64,000 nucleotides of DNA, taken from assembly GCF_017830045.1 (NCBI RefSeq), contig NZ_JAEDXU010000002.1:372001-436000 (forward strand), in the 5' to 3' direction. The notes below the pieces were generated by a model. It was given only the letters and a program-made list of their open reading frames with translations, was not told where the DNA came from and ran no database searches. This DNA comes from Enterococcus larvae (lineage in GTDB: Bacteria > Bacillota > Bacilli > Lactobacillales > Enterococcaceae). This document shows, piece by piece, positions 56,085 to 64,000 of the stretch. Both the position numbers and the translations under genes were made by a program. Position 1 is the first letter of the stretch. Every line of letters begins with the position of its first letter.

Positions 56085-56540
56085 TTATTCCTTATTCTTT
56101 TTCTGACATTCCAGACAAATCCCATGGAATGTTAATCGATGATCCTTGACCACGAAGTGATAGCGTTGTTCAATGATTTCCTCTACTTCGCCTAAAAGAT
56201 CTTCTTCTACTTCTTCAATATTTCCACATTCCAAGCATAAAAGATGGTGGTGGAAATGTTTTGCTCCTTCTTTTCTCAAATCATATCGAGCTAAGCCGTC
56301 ATTAAAGCTAACCTTATCGATCACCTTCAAATCCGTTAAGATTTCCAATGTTCGATAAACAGTTGCCAGACCGATTTCAGGACTTTTCTGTTTTACTAAG
56401 AAATAGATTTCTTCTGCCGACATGTGGTCCTTTTCATTCTCGAGTAAAACCAGCAAGGTTGCCTCCCGCTGTGGCGTCAGTTTGAAGCCGGACTCATGCA
56501 GTTGTTGTTTTATTTTCTTTAATGCTGTTGTTGAACTCAT
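56085..56540 (-). CDS. fur: Ferric uptake regulator Fur
   Basis: This 151-residue metal-dependent repressor has an N-terminal winged helix with KLTPQREATLLVLLENEKDH and SPEIGLATVYRTLEIL (recognition helix). The dimerisation domain has the HFHHHLLCLECG metal site and the second CxxC in FHGICLECQ. It matches Bacillus Fur more closely than PerR or Zur (RYDLRKEGAKHFHHHL). Two PerR-type boxes lie upstream. Confidence 0.92.
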   Translation of the reverse strand: MSSTTALKKIKQQLHESGFKLTPQREATLLVLLENEKDHMSAEEIYFLVKQKSPEIGLATVYRTLEILTDLKVIDKVSFNDGLARYDLRKEGAKHFHHHLLCLECGNIEEVEEDLLGEVEEIIEQRYHFVVKDHRLTFHGICLECQKKNKE

Positions 56541-56557
56541 AAGAGAAAACTCCTTAT

Positions 56558-56614
56558 TTATAATTATTATAATCTACATAAGATATCTGTACTTTTAAAT
56601 TATAATAAGTATAA
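56558..56614 (-). promoter_or_regulatory. Two PerR/Fur-type boxes upstream of fur
   Basis: TTATAATTATTATAA (56558-56572) is a perfect 7-1-7 inverted repeat and equals the PerR box consensus. TTATAATAAGTATAA (56600-56614) differs by one base in the right arm. Both lie within 75 bases upstream of the fur start. Confidence 0.7.
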
Positions 56615-56663
56615 ATTAACTTAACAATATTTGCAAGAGATTCTCAATTAGAAAAAGCAATCC

Positions 56664-57521
56664 TTAATCTTTCAGTAAAATCGTATAGCCATCTTCCTGC
56701 TTGATTCTCTTTTCTTTTAGTAAATGTCCAATTGCTCGTTTAAATTGTCCTTTGCTGATGCCAAAAGCCTGCTTGATTTCTTCAGGATCTGATTTATCTG
56801 TAAAAGGGATTCGTCCTTCAGCAGAACGTTCAAGAAAAGTCAAAATCATTCCTGCATCGCCGCCAATTGCTTCGTGTGCTCTCGGCTTCAAAGAGAGATT
56901 CAATAGCCCATCCGGACGAACTCCTATGACCCGACCATTGACCTGTTCGCCCAAGCGAGGTTCCTGAAAACGTTCTGAGGGATGGATAAAGCCGATTCTC
57001 AAATCCTCTGTCAGCACATACGTTCCAGCCATTTTCAGACGGTAAACAGTTCCTGAGATATTTTTATTCTGCATCTCTGAATCTCCTGGGTTTGACATTG
57101 CCTTGAAATGTTTTTCATCTGCCAGTTCGCCCCAGATTCGCCCCTTATCATCGACTCTCAATGCAATCATCAAGCGATCCCCTTTTTTTGGCCAAAGCTC
57201 CTTCATCGTTGAAAGCTCATCAAGAGAAACAACAACATCCTTGTCCTCCAAACCAATATCAACAAAAACACCCAAATCTCTTCGAACACCAGTTACTGTT
57301 CCAAAAGCATAGTGTCCAATTCGGCTTTGAGGAATCACAGTTGTCATAACAGGTTCCTGCTTCTGATTCAAATACCCAAATCCTTCTACTGCTTCCCCCA
57401 GCTGGTGCTCGCCTTCTTCTTTAGCAAGACGGAAAGTTACGCCGTTTTTTTGTAGAAAGTAATACTGATCATTCTGATCGATAATCAACGCAGTAAATAC
57501 ATTTCCTAATAATTCATTCAT
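56664..57521 (-). CDS. cvfB: S1 RNA-binding protein CvfB family
   Basis: This 285-residue cytoplasmic RNA-binding protein has tandem S1-like domains (GTVTGVRRDLGVFVDIGLEDKD is the clearest) and a C-terminal winged helix (SDPEEIKQAFGISKGQFKRA). CvfB homologues influence virulence and envelope gene expression in staphylococci. I use the second ATG (MNELLGN, 57521) because the first lies only three bases from AAAGG. Confidence 0.87.
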   Translation of the reverse strand: MNELLGNVFTALIIDQNDQYYFLQKNGVTFRLAKEEGEHQLGEAVEGFGYLNQKQEPVMTTVIPQSRIGHYAFGTVTGVRRDLGVFVDIGLEDKDVVVSLDELSTMKELWPKKGDRLMIALRVDDKGRIWGELADEKHFKAMSNPGDSEMQNKNISGTVYRLKMAGTYVLTEDLRIGFIHPSERFQEPRLGEQVNGRVIGVRPDGLLNLSLKPRAHEAIGGDAGMILTFLERSAEGRIPFTDKSDPEEIKQAFGISKGQFKRAIGHLLKEKRIKQEDGYTILLKD

Positions 57522-57541
57522 TTTCATTTTCCTTTCTCAAC

Positions 57542-57865
57542 TTAAAAAATAAGTCTTAACAATGCAATTGTAACGACACCTACAATCACTGTTTTCATCA
57601 AATCCTTTGTTCGAATTGCAACAAGCAATGTTGGAATACAGCTGATGGCTTCAATCAATTCTATTCGGGGAAATTCCCCTTCTTTATATATAAGTATACT
57701 TTGGAGCAGCAACGCTGTTAAAATACAAATTGGAATGTAGGATAAAAAGTTTAATAACGGCTTCGGAAAAGCAATCTTTTTCGTTAACCCAAACGGAATG
57801 ATCCGAGGCAGCCAGGTCACTATGGAGCAACCTAAAATCGTAAGCAAAACATAGCTATTCAGCAT
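57542..57865 (-). CDS. azlD: Branched-chain amino acid exporter subunit AzlD
   Basis: This 107-residue membrane protein has about four spans and the AzlD features WLPRIIPFGL and FLSYIPICILTALLLQSIL. It works with AzlC in branched-chain amino acid (or analogue) export. It overlaps azlC by 11 bases. Confidence 0.9.
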   Translation of the reverse strand: MLNSYVLLTILGCSIVTWLPRIIPFGLTKKIAFPKPLLNFLSYIPICILTALLLQSILIYKEGEFPRIELIEAISCIPTLLVAIRTKDLMKTVIVGVVTIALLRLIF

Positions 57866-58562
57866 CCGGTATCGTCACCCCCACTCCGCAGCCTAACAAA
57901 GTAGCAATCAAAACAGCTACCTCTGACGAAACGAAACGCATCGATACATATAAGGATATGCAGACAGCCAACAGGACGATCACTGTTTTTTTCGTTTGTT
58001 TTTTGATTGCGGGATCTACCTGTAGTACAAACAATCCGGCAAACATCGCAACCAATGCAAAATCTAATCCAAGCATGTTAGGATCAGGAATCCAACTGCC
58101 CAGCAGTGCCCCTGCTACCGTTGATCCAATCCAAGCCAAGTAGGCAGTAATATTCAATCCATGGGTCCAGACAGAGCTTATCTTATAATCATTTGCAACA
58201 GCAGTCATCAACACACCATAGGACTCATCTGTCAGAAGACTGCCAATACCAATATTTGTAATCAATGGCTCATCAGAAAAATGACTAGCTACAGACATAC
58301 TCATCAAAAAATGCCTTAAATTTACTAAAAATGTTGTTAAAATAATTGCTGAAACTGGTGCTTGTATTGCCAACATTCCACAGATGATGAACTGCGCACT
58401 TCCTGCATAAACAAGTATTGACATAAGTGCAACTTGAAAAACAGACAAGCCGACACTTCTGCCTACAACGCCAGCTGCAATGCCGATTCCTGCATACCCG
58501 AGTACAGTCGGCAGACAAGCAGATACCCCTTCCCTAAATGTTTCATACCCTCTTTCCTCCAT
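57855..58562 (-). CDS. azlC: Branched-chain amino acid exporter subunit AzlC
   Basis: This 235-residue membrane protein has about eight spans. The AzlC motifs are CLPTVLGYAGIGIAAGVVG, VYAGSAQFIICGML and VNLRHFLMSMSVASHF. I use the second ATG (58562), which has GGAGG upstream; the first ATG overlaps that site. It forms a two-gene operon with azlD. Homologues confer azaleucine resistance. Confidence 0.92.
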   Translation of the reverse strand: MEERGYETFREGVSACLPTVLGYAGIGIAAGVVGRSVGLSVFQVALMSILVYAGSAQFIICGMLAIQAPVSAIILTTFLVNLRHFLMSMSVASHFSDEPLITNIGIGSLLTDESYGVLMTAVANDYKISSVWTHGLNITAYLAWIGSTVAGALLGSWIPDPNMLGLDFALVAMFAGLFVLQVDPAIKKQTKKTVIVLLAVCISLYVSMRFVSSEVAVLIATLLGCGVGVTIPDAE

Positions 58563-58788
58563 AAGAGTAAATTCCTCCATTCACAAATTGATGCTTTTCT
58601 TTCGATAATAGAACAAGAGTCCGGGATATCGTGTTGCTCCCAAACTCTTTTCTCTAATAAACAATTGATTAAACAAAGAAAACGTGATCAGCAGAAACCA
58701 AATACGCTGGGTTTACTGTTCTGACGTCAAAACTGCCTCATCTTTCCGAGCTTTGGTTAATCTGGATTTGCCATGATGATACGCTGAA

Positions 58789-60843
58789 TCAGCGTCCGGC
58801 ATTTCTTGAGGCATTCCCTTTAAACCAACCGGTCTGTGCATTGATGGTCACTAAATAGGTCCCATCTGTTTTGTATAAATTGTAGTACCCTTGTCCATTA
58901 ACAATTCTCGCAGGTTCTAGATAATAACCGCCATCTACAATATAGCCGCGGCTCATACAAGTTGCAATAACCTGCTCCTTGATTCCTGCTGCCCATACCC
59001 ATGCTGCATTACTTGTATCTGCAACTTGTTCCGGAATCGCTGTATAAACAGGAGCTGTATAGACTCCACTGCTGTCAGGTGCTGAAAAAGCACTTGGGTC
59101 TAGAGAAGTATTTACTTCAGCAGCAGGAGCATCGACTGCTGCTGATCCAGTTCCACTAGCCGCATCTGTGGCTGCATTCGTTTCTGTACCAGCAACAGCC
59201 GTTTGCTGTTCCGTCTCACTACTCTCGGATGTTTCACCCGCTAAAGCAGCTTTGGCTCCATTTAAAGAATCCGTCAATGATTTTTTCAATTCATCATTTT
59301 TGACCTTATTGACCTCTGTTACTGCGGCTTCATATGTTTGCTGCGTCAACAGAGTACGAGCCTGACCATCTTTATAGATGATATCAACTGCATTCTTTGC
59401 CTTATCCAGCTGGTCATACTGTGCTTGTGCACCATCGATTGCCTGGTTGATCAGCTTAGAAAAACCGTCTGTTCCTGTTTCTTTTTCCATGGTAACTTCC
59501 TTATCAGAAGCGATTGCCGCCTCTTCATAAGAGCTTCCTGAAATAACCGGTGACACATACAGCTCATTGACTTTGGTGATCAATGCTTGCTTTTCTTTGA
59601 TTTCATTCAAAGTCTTTTCTAAATCACTATAGCCATCCTGATCTTTCAGTTCCTTTAAATCAGCTTCAATCGTCTCTGTACTAACAGCAACCATATCCGG
59701 CTTGATATACAGTTGATCCTTGTCCGTAAAATAGTTACCCAACGCTGTCTTCGTCTCAGCCAGCAAAGTTTTTTCTGAGTCATCAACTTTAGCTTCCTGT
59801 TTTTGATTCCCATTTTGGTTTTGAACATAGTACCAACCGCCCGCACCTATAGCAAGAATTGCTGCTGCTGCTAAAAAGACAGGTACTTTTTTATTTTTTT
59901 TCTTTTCAGGTTCAGGTACTTCAGAACGCGAAGTTTTTGGGCGTTCTATATTATCAAATGTAGCAAATTGAGATTTCTTCTTTGGTCCAAGTTCAGAAGG
60001 CAAGATATCTTTTTCCTCAAAGAATATCGGAGCAGCATCCATTTCGATTTCTTCCGGCTTTTTACTTTTAGTTGGAATAGCTCCCAGTGCCGGAACTTTA
60101 TCCTTAGAATCAATATCAGTTCCATCACTTTCAGACTGTTCATCTATTTCGGGTGCATGATCTCCGTCATTTTCTGTAGTATCAGCAGCTTCTTCAAGCA
60201 TTTCTTCTGCAACTGCCGATTCTGCATCCAACGATTTGTTGTCCTCAGATTGCTCTGGTGTTTTTTCATTGTCTGCTTCAGAAGTTAATTCAGCCTCTGC
60301 CAGCCTCTGCTCCTCTTTGTGAGCTTCGATATATTCTTTCAAGCTGCCCGTACTCACATCTTCCGGTTCAGGTGAATCTTCTGCGTCTGTCATTTCGTCA
60401 GTGCTTTCTTCTGAGTCCGCAGTCGATTCCTCAGCATTTGTTTCTACCTGATCATCTTTTGACGATTCTTTACTCTCTAAAGCATCGTCAAGTTCACCCT
60501 CTGTCTCGTCATTCTCTTCCGTTGAAAGAATGTCTTCTGATTCTAATTCTTGAACTTCTTCTTGAGCTTCGTCAGTATCTTTTTGCCCTTGCTGCTCATT
60601 GAACAAATCCATCACATGACCAATACTTAAATCCTTAAGATCGGCCCATTCAATGTTTTCATTTTGTTCATCCGCCGAAAAGTGAGAGGAAGTGTCTTCA
60701 CTATGATGTGTTGAATCCTCCTGTTCAGCTGCTATGTTATTTTCAACTTTTTCTATATCCTCTGAAAAGACAAAACCGCATTCAGGACATTTCACTTCTT
60801 TATCATCAATTTCATTTCCGCAATTCGGACAATGCTTCGTCAT
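58789..60843 (-). CDS. MapZ-like cell-division-site protein with N-terminal zinc ribbon
   Basis: This 684-residue bitopic membrane protein has an N-terminal zinc ribbon ([20 protein letters not shown], residues 4-23). A 290-residue Asp/Glu/Ser/Thr-rich cytoplasmic region follows, with one span at about 320-340. The extracellular coiled-coil region (about 350-530) leads to a Ser/Thr/Ala-rich linker. The C-terminal domain is [18 protein letters not shown]...[20 protein letters not shown]. That C-terminus matches the MapZ (LocZ) peptidoglycan-binding domain of streptococci, which marks midcell and guides FtsZ. The Thr-rich cytoplasmic part may be phosphorylated by a Ser/Thr kinase (inference). 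The ATG at 60843 is 43 bases from the preceding AT-rich stretch. Confidence 0.82.
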   Translation of the reverse strand: MTKHCPNCGNEIDDKEVKCPECGFVFSEDIEKVENNIAAEQEDSTHHSEDTSSHFSADEQNENIEWADLKDLSIGHVMDLFNEQQGQKDTDEAQEEVQELESEDILSTEENDETEGELDDALESKESSKDDQVETNAEESTADSEESTDEMTDAEDSPEPEDVSTGSLKEYIEAHKEEQRLAEAELTSEADNEKTPEQSEDNKSLDAESAVAEEMLEEAADTTENDGDHAPEIDEQSESDGTDIDSKDKVPALGAIPTKSKKPEEIEMDAAPIFFEEKDILPSELGPKKKSQFATFDNIERPKTSRSEVPEPEKKKNKKVPVFLAAAAILAIGAGGWYYVQNQNGNQKQEAKVDDSEKTLLAETKTALGNYFTDKDQLYIKPDMVAVSTETIEADLKELKDQDGYSDLEKTLNEIKEKQALITKVNELYVSPVISGSSYEEAAIASDKEVTMEKETGTDGFSKLINQAIDGAQAQYDQLDKAKNAVDIIYKDGQARTLLTQQTYEAAVTEVNKVKNDELKKSLTDSLNGAKAALAGETSESSETEQQTAVAGTETNAATDAASGTGSAAVDAPAAEVNTSLDPSAFSAPDSSGVYTAPVYTAIPEQVADTSNAAWVWAAGIKEQVIATCMSRGYIVDGGYYLEPARIVNGQGYYNLYKTDGTYLVTINAQTGWFKGNASRNAGR

Positions 60844-61271
60844 TTTTTCGCCTCACATTCTACTTTGCCAAGTAAATCTAATCTATCACAAAAACACTAT
60901 TGTTCCAATATGTACTACATAACTTTTATGTTACGATTTCGTAAAGTCATTCTATTTTTGACGTGTAAAGCTATAAAATCTGTGCTCTCTTCTCCAGTAT
61001 TCTTCATTAGAGTATCCTTTAGCTCTATCACAAAAATGAGAGCCAAGCTGATTTCTAAGTTCAGAACAAGCAAAAAAGGGCAGGACAATAATCGTATTGA
61101 GAATTCTCCTACCCTCTAAAGCTGAATAAACAGTGGAATAAAAGCGGCTTCTTTAACTGTAAGACGAAATTCGACTTGCTGTCTGAAGCACGCAGCTATT
61201 CCGACCTTTATCAAAATAGTACTGACTTATTGCTTTTGAACTGCGCTAAGTCAAAACCTCTTCAAAATAGA
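60844..61271. other. 428-base intergenic stretch between mapZ-like gene and rpoD
   Basis: It contains the rpoD terminator at 61072-61115 and otherwise no coding frame I accept. The 150 bases between the terminator and the rpoD stop are more GC-rich than the rest and would form the 3' untranslated region of the dnaG-rpoD transcript. I see no recognisable RNA gene. Confidence 0.45.
61072..61115 (-). terminator. Intrinsic terminator of the dnaG-rpoD operon
   Basis: AGGGTAGGA pairs with TCCTGCCCT (one G-U pair), followed by TTTTTTG on the minus strand. It lies about 155 bases after the rpoD stop. Confidence 0.75.
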
Positions 61272-62378
61272 CTATTCTAAAAAGTCTTTCAATTGTTTAG
61301 AGCGTGATGGATGTCTCAGCTTGCGTAGTGCCTTTGCTTCAATTTGACGGATACGCTCACGCGTTACGCCAAAGACTTTCCCCACTTCTTCAAGTGTCCT
61401 TGTTCGTCCATCATCAAGACCGAAACGTAATCGTAAAACATTCTCTTCACGGTCCGTTAATGTATCAAGGACGTCCTCCAACTGTTCCTTCAGTAACTCA
61501 TAAGCTGCATGTTCAGCTGGACTTGTAGCATCCTGATCTTCAATGAAATCACCCAGATGAGAATCATCTTCTTCACCAATCGGTGTTTCAAGAGATACAG
61601 GCTCTTGAGCAATTTTAAGTATTTCACGAACTTTTTCAGTTGGAAGATCCATTTCTGCACCGATTTCTTCCGGCGTTGGTTCTCTTCCCAAATCTTGCAA
61701 TAGCTGACGTTGAATTCGAATCAATTTGTTGATTGTTTCAACCATATGCACAGGAATACGGATCGTACGTGCCTGATCGGCAATTGCACGAGTGATCGCC
61801 TGACGAATCCACCATGTCGCATAAGTAGAGAACTTAAATCCCTTACGGTAGTCGAATTTTTCTACAGCTTTCATCAGACCCATATTTCCTTCTTGGATCA
61901 GATCAAGGAACTGCATACCACGTCCAACATAGCGTTTTGCAATAGAAACTACCAGACGTAGATTGGCTTCTGCCAGACGCTGTTTCGCTTCTTGATCGCC
62001 TTCTTCTATTTTCAGTGCAAGGTCGACTTCTTCTTCAGCAGTCAATAGCTGAACTCGGCCGATTTCTTTCAAATACATACGTACTGGATCATTGATCTTA
62101 ACACCTGTTGGGGCAGATAAATCTTCCATTTGAGCTTTGGTAGCTACTTTTTCATCCTTTTTCAGGCTGTGTTCGCTTGGATCACCGTTTTCATCAACGA
62201 CACTGATCCCTGAATCTTCGATTTTTTGGATCAGTTTTTCCATTTCATCGGCATTCAGTGTAAAAGGCGTTGCCAGCTTATTGGTCAAATCATCATACAA
62301 AACTGTCCCTTTTGGTTTGTTTTCTTTGATGAAGCCCTTAAGTGCCGTTTGATATTTCTTTTCTGTTTCTTTTTCCAT
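61272..62378 (-). CDS. rpoD: RNA polymerase primary sigma factor
   Basis: This 368-residue sigma-70 (SigA) has region 1.1 (residues ~1-80, [14 protein letters not shown]), region 1.2 ([20 protein letters not shown]) and region 2 ([39 protein letters not shown]). Region 3 is [20 protein letters not shown] and region 4 is [19 protein letters not shown], followed by the [23 protein letters not shown]. It follows dnaG after 80 bases, the conserved macromolecular-synthesis arrangement. Confidence 0.97.
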   Translation of the reverse strand: MEKETEKKYQTALKGFIKENKPKGTVLYDDLTNKLATPFTLNADEMEKLIQKIEDSGISVVDENGDPSEHSLKKDEKVATKAQMEDLSAPTGVKINDPVRMYLKEIGRVQLLTAEEEVDLALKIEEGDQEAKQRLAEANLRLVVSIAKRYVGRGMQFLDLIQEGNMGLMKAVEKFDYRKGFKFSTYATWWIRQAITRAIADQARTIRIPVHMVETINKLIRIQRQLLQDLGREPTPEEIGAEMDLPTEKVREILKIAQEPVSLETPIGEEDDSHLGDFIEDQDATSPAEHAAYELLKEQLEDVLDTLTDREENVLRLRFGLDDGRTRTLEEVGKVFGVTRERIRQIEAKALRKLRHPSRSKQLKDFLE

Positions 62379-62458
62379 GAAAGAAGGCCCCCTTCATATT
62401 TGCATACTTGTCCATTATATAACAACTACTTGTAGTTTGTTAATCATTTTATTGTATA

Positions 62459-64000
62459 TTATCTGGTTTTTTGTCTTTTTTTTGCTAAAGTAATCAGTTC
62501 CAGCGCCAATTCATCCACACGAGCACGATTTCCTAAGCGTTCAGCTTCTCGTTTCTCTATGTTCTTTTGCTGAATCTGTTCTTCAATATCAGAGTGGTCA
62601 ATGACATTCAATAAATCTCCCAGCTCTCTTTCTGAGCTCTCATCCGACATCTCCTGATAAGAAATATCCACAGTCATTTTTTTCAACTCGTTATCTTGAA
62701 GAAATTCAAGAAATTGAGCCAAAACAAAATCCGGGTAGATAGATAAAAAACTATCTATAAGTAAATACAGCTCCTGATATTTGGTATGAGCGAAGGCAAA
62801 ATCCCCTCGCTGCTGTACCATCGCTCGAGTACCGGCTTCATTCATCAAACGATAAAGAAGCATCCGTTCAGCTTTTTCTATCTGAGAGAAGTGCTCCTTA
62901 TTTTGAAAAGATACACTTGGTACCTCCTCATCAAAAGGCGGCGGAAAATCCATCGGCGGCTGTTGCTGTTGATAGTGATGCTGCTGGTTGTTCTGTTGAC
63001 GATTGTCTCTGGCCGTTTGACGCTGCTCGGATTCGATTATCCTCAACTGCTCTTCCAGGCTTTGACTTGAAAGGTGAAATTCTTCTGCTAAAAGCGTTAG
63101 ATAGCGATCCTTTTCCAAGGGAGAATCAACATTAGCCAGTTCACGGAGCATCGTGTTCACATAATCCAACTGTTCCTTCTCATTATTCATATTTCGTGAA
63201 AGTCTGTGGTAGCGCATTTTGAACGCAAAAACAGTTTCACGACCATGAAGTGCCAATTCTCTAAAGGATTCACTACCGTATTTACGCAGATAATCATCTG
63301 GATCAAGCTTTTCCGGTATATTCACAATACTCAACTTGAAGCGACTATGTTCACTTAATAATGAAATCGCTCGGTTGGTAGCCTCTATTCCAGCTGTATC
63401 TCCATCATAGCAAAGTACCAGTTCACCAGCTGCTCTCTCAAGCTGCCTGATCTGTTCATTGGTAAGACTAGTTCCCATGGAAGCAACACCGCTTTTGATC
63501 CCTGCTTCCCATGCAGCGATCACATCCATAAAGCCTTCAAAAAGAAAAACTGTGTCATCTTTTCGAATTTCTTTTCGAGCGCGGTTGAAGTTAAACAGTG
63601 TATCACGTTTATTGAACAGCTGTGTTTCGGGACTGTTCAAGTATTTAGGCATGTCATCGCCGGAAAATTCTTCCGTCTTTAGTAATCGTCCGGAAAAAGC
63701 AATGATTTTCCCCTTTGCATCCCAGATAGGAAACATGATCCGCTGATAGAAACGATCTAGAAATTCACCGCTTTCTCTCTGGATAAATAATCCTGACTCC
63801 TGAAACAGTGTCGCATCAACTTTTTCATTAGAGAATACCTGACTTAAAAAATCCCTTTTTTGCGGTGCAAACCCAATCTGAAACTCTTCGATAAGCTCCT
63901 TTGTCAAGCCTCGAGACAAGAGATAATTCAATGCCGGCTCTCCGATTTGTGTGTTCAACAAAACATGATGATACAGCTCTGCCGCTTTATTATGAAGCTC
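62459..64000 (-). CDS. dnaG: DNA primase DnaG, C-terminal part
   Basis: The 513 codons in the window continue in frame past base 64000, so the N-terminal zinc-binding domain is outside it. The catalytic core is visible: FSGRLL, the Toprim motif VFLFEGFMDVIAAWEAG, and the acidic LVLCYDGDTAGIEAT. The helicase-binding C-terminus follows after a Gln/Pro-rich linker (QQNNQQHHYQQQQ). Primase makes RNA primers for DnaE/PolC. Position before rpoD is conserved. Confidence 0.96.
   Translation of the reverse strand, partial: ELHNKAAELYHHVLLNTQIGEPALNYLLSRGLTKELIEEFQIGFAPQKRDFLSQVFSNEKVDATLFQESGLFIQRESGEFLDRFYQRIMFPIWDAKGKIIAFSGRLLKTEEFSGDDMPKYLNSPETQLFNKRDTLFNFNRARKEIRKDDTVFLFEGFMDVIAAWEAGIKSGVASMGTSLTNEQIRQLERAAGELVLCYDGDTAGIEATNRAISLLSEHSRFKLSIVNIPEKLDPDDYLRKYGSESFRELALHGRETVFAFKMRYHRLSRNMNNEKEQLDYVNTMLRELANVDSPLEKDRYLTLLAEEFHLSSQSLEEQLRIIESEQRQTARDNRQQNNQQHHYQQQQPPMDFPPPFDEEVPSVSFQNKEHFSQIEKAERMLLYRLMNEAGTRAMVQQRGDFAFAHTKYQELYLLIDSFLSIYPDFVLAQFLEFLQDNELKKMTVDISYQEMSDESSERELGDLLNVIDHSDIEEQIQQKNIEKREAERLGNRARVDELALELITLAKKRQKTR

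Noticed and set aside
61116-61271. Small RNA between rpoD and its terminator
   Set aside because: No promoter or recognisable RNA family; it is more simply the 3' untranslated region of the rpoD transcript.
1-64000. CRISPR arrays, prophage, insertion sequences, tRNA or rRNA genes
   Set aside because: Looked for repeated spacers, transposase or integrase genes (other than XerC), and tRNA-like or rRNA-like segments; none were found by eye.

Overview
The window looks like the chromosome of a low-GC Gram-positive coccus, most likely an Enterococcus. The evidence is the gene content and order: parE/plsY, codY-hslU-hslV-xerC-trmFO-topA-dprA-rnhB-rbgA, obgE, gap next to fur, and a MapZ-like division protein beside rpoD-dnaG. 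The genes have Bacilli-type Shine-Dalgarno sequences, TTG/GTG starts are frequent, and many operons end in intrinsic terminators. The species cannot be fixed from the sequence alone. No rRNA, tRNA, IS element, prophage or CRISPR array was seen.

Layout. 1-6.4 kb: start of parE, a CoA-binding protein, plsY (+), then a minus-strand run xerC-hslV-hslU-codY-aldose epimerase. 6.6-15 kb: trmFO, topA, dprA, rnhB, rbgA, lepB, ctpA. 15.4-18.9 kb: yozE, msrA, a YpmS-like and a GDSL protein, degV. 19-24.4 kb: hemolysin III (+), galE, a small SOS-box-controlled membrane protein (+), apt, recJ. 24.5-30.1 kb: lipoprotein, LapA-like protein, short-chain dehydrogenase, rnz, a two-component system and a DUF1269 protein. 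30.2-33.5 kb: a three-gene lipoprotein/DUF4956/VTC operon. 33.7-35.5 kb: zinc-ribbon protein and obgE.

35.5-55 kb is the accessory block and the most interesting part. Between obgE and gap lies a choline-fermenting glycyl-radical microcompartment locus. It has a choline trimethylamine-lyase (CutC, with all the catalytic residues I could check), its activase CutD, a Fe-alcohol dehydrogenase, a CoA-acylating aldehyde dehydrogenase, a PduL-type phosphotransacylase and at least seven shell-type proteins. It also carries EutJ-, EutP-, EutQ- and EutT-N-like accessory proteins. A PocR-domain histidine kinase and an AraC-type response regulator sit at its 3' end. It is flanked by a DMT-family transporter and a divergent choline kinase. 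The expected chemistry is choline to trimethylamine plus acetaldehyde inside the shell. Acetaldehyde is then dismutated to ethanol and acetyl-CoA, and acetyl-CoA is converted to acetyl phosphate. Unusual points are a second aldehyde dehydrogenase paralogue whose catalytic Cys is replaced by Ser, a shell protein fused to a Rho_N/SAP-like tail, a GrpU-like shell protein with a GSCPQ motif, no trimeric shell protein, and a tandem 19-bp repeat upstream of the operon.

55-64 kb returns to core genes: gap (+), then on the minus strand fur (with two PerR-type boxes upstream), cvfB, azlD-azlC, mapZ-like, rpoD and the 3' part of dnaG.
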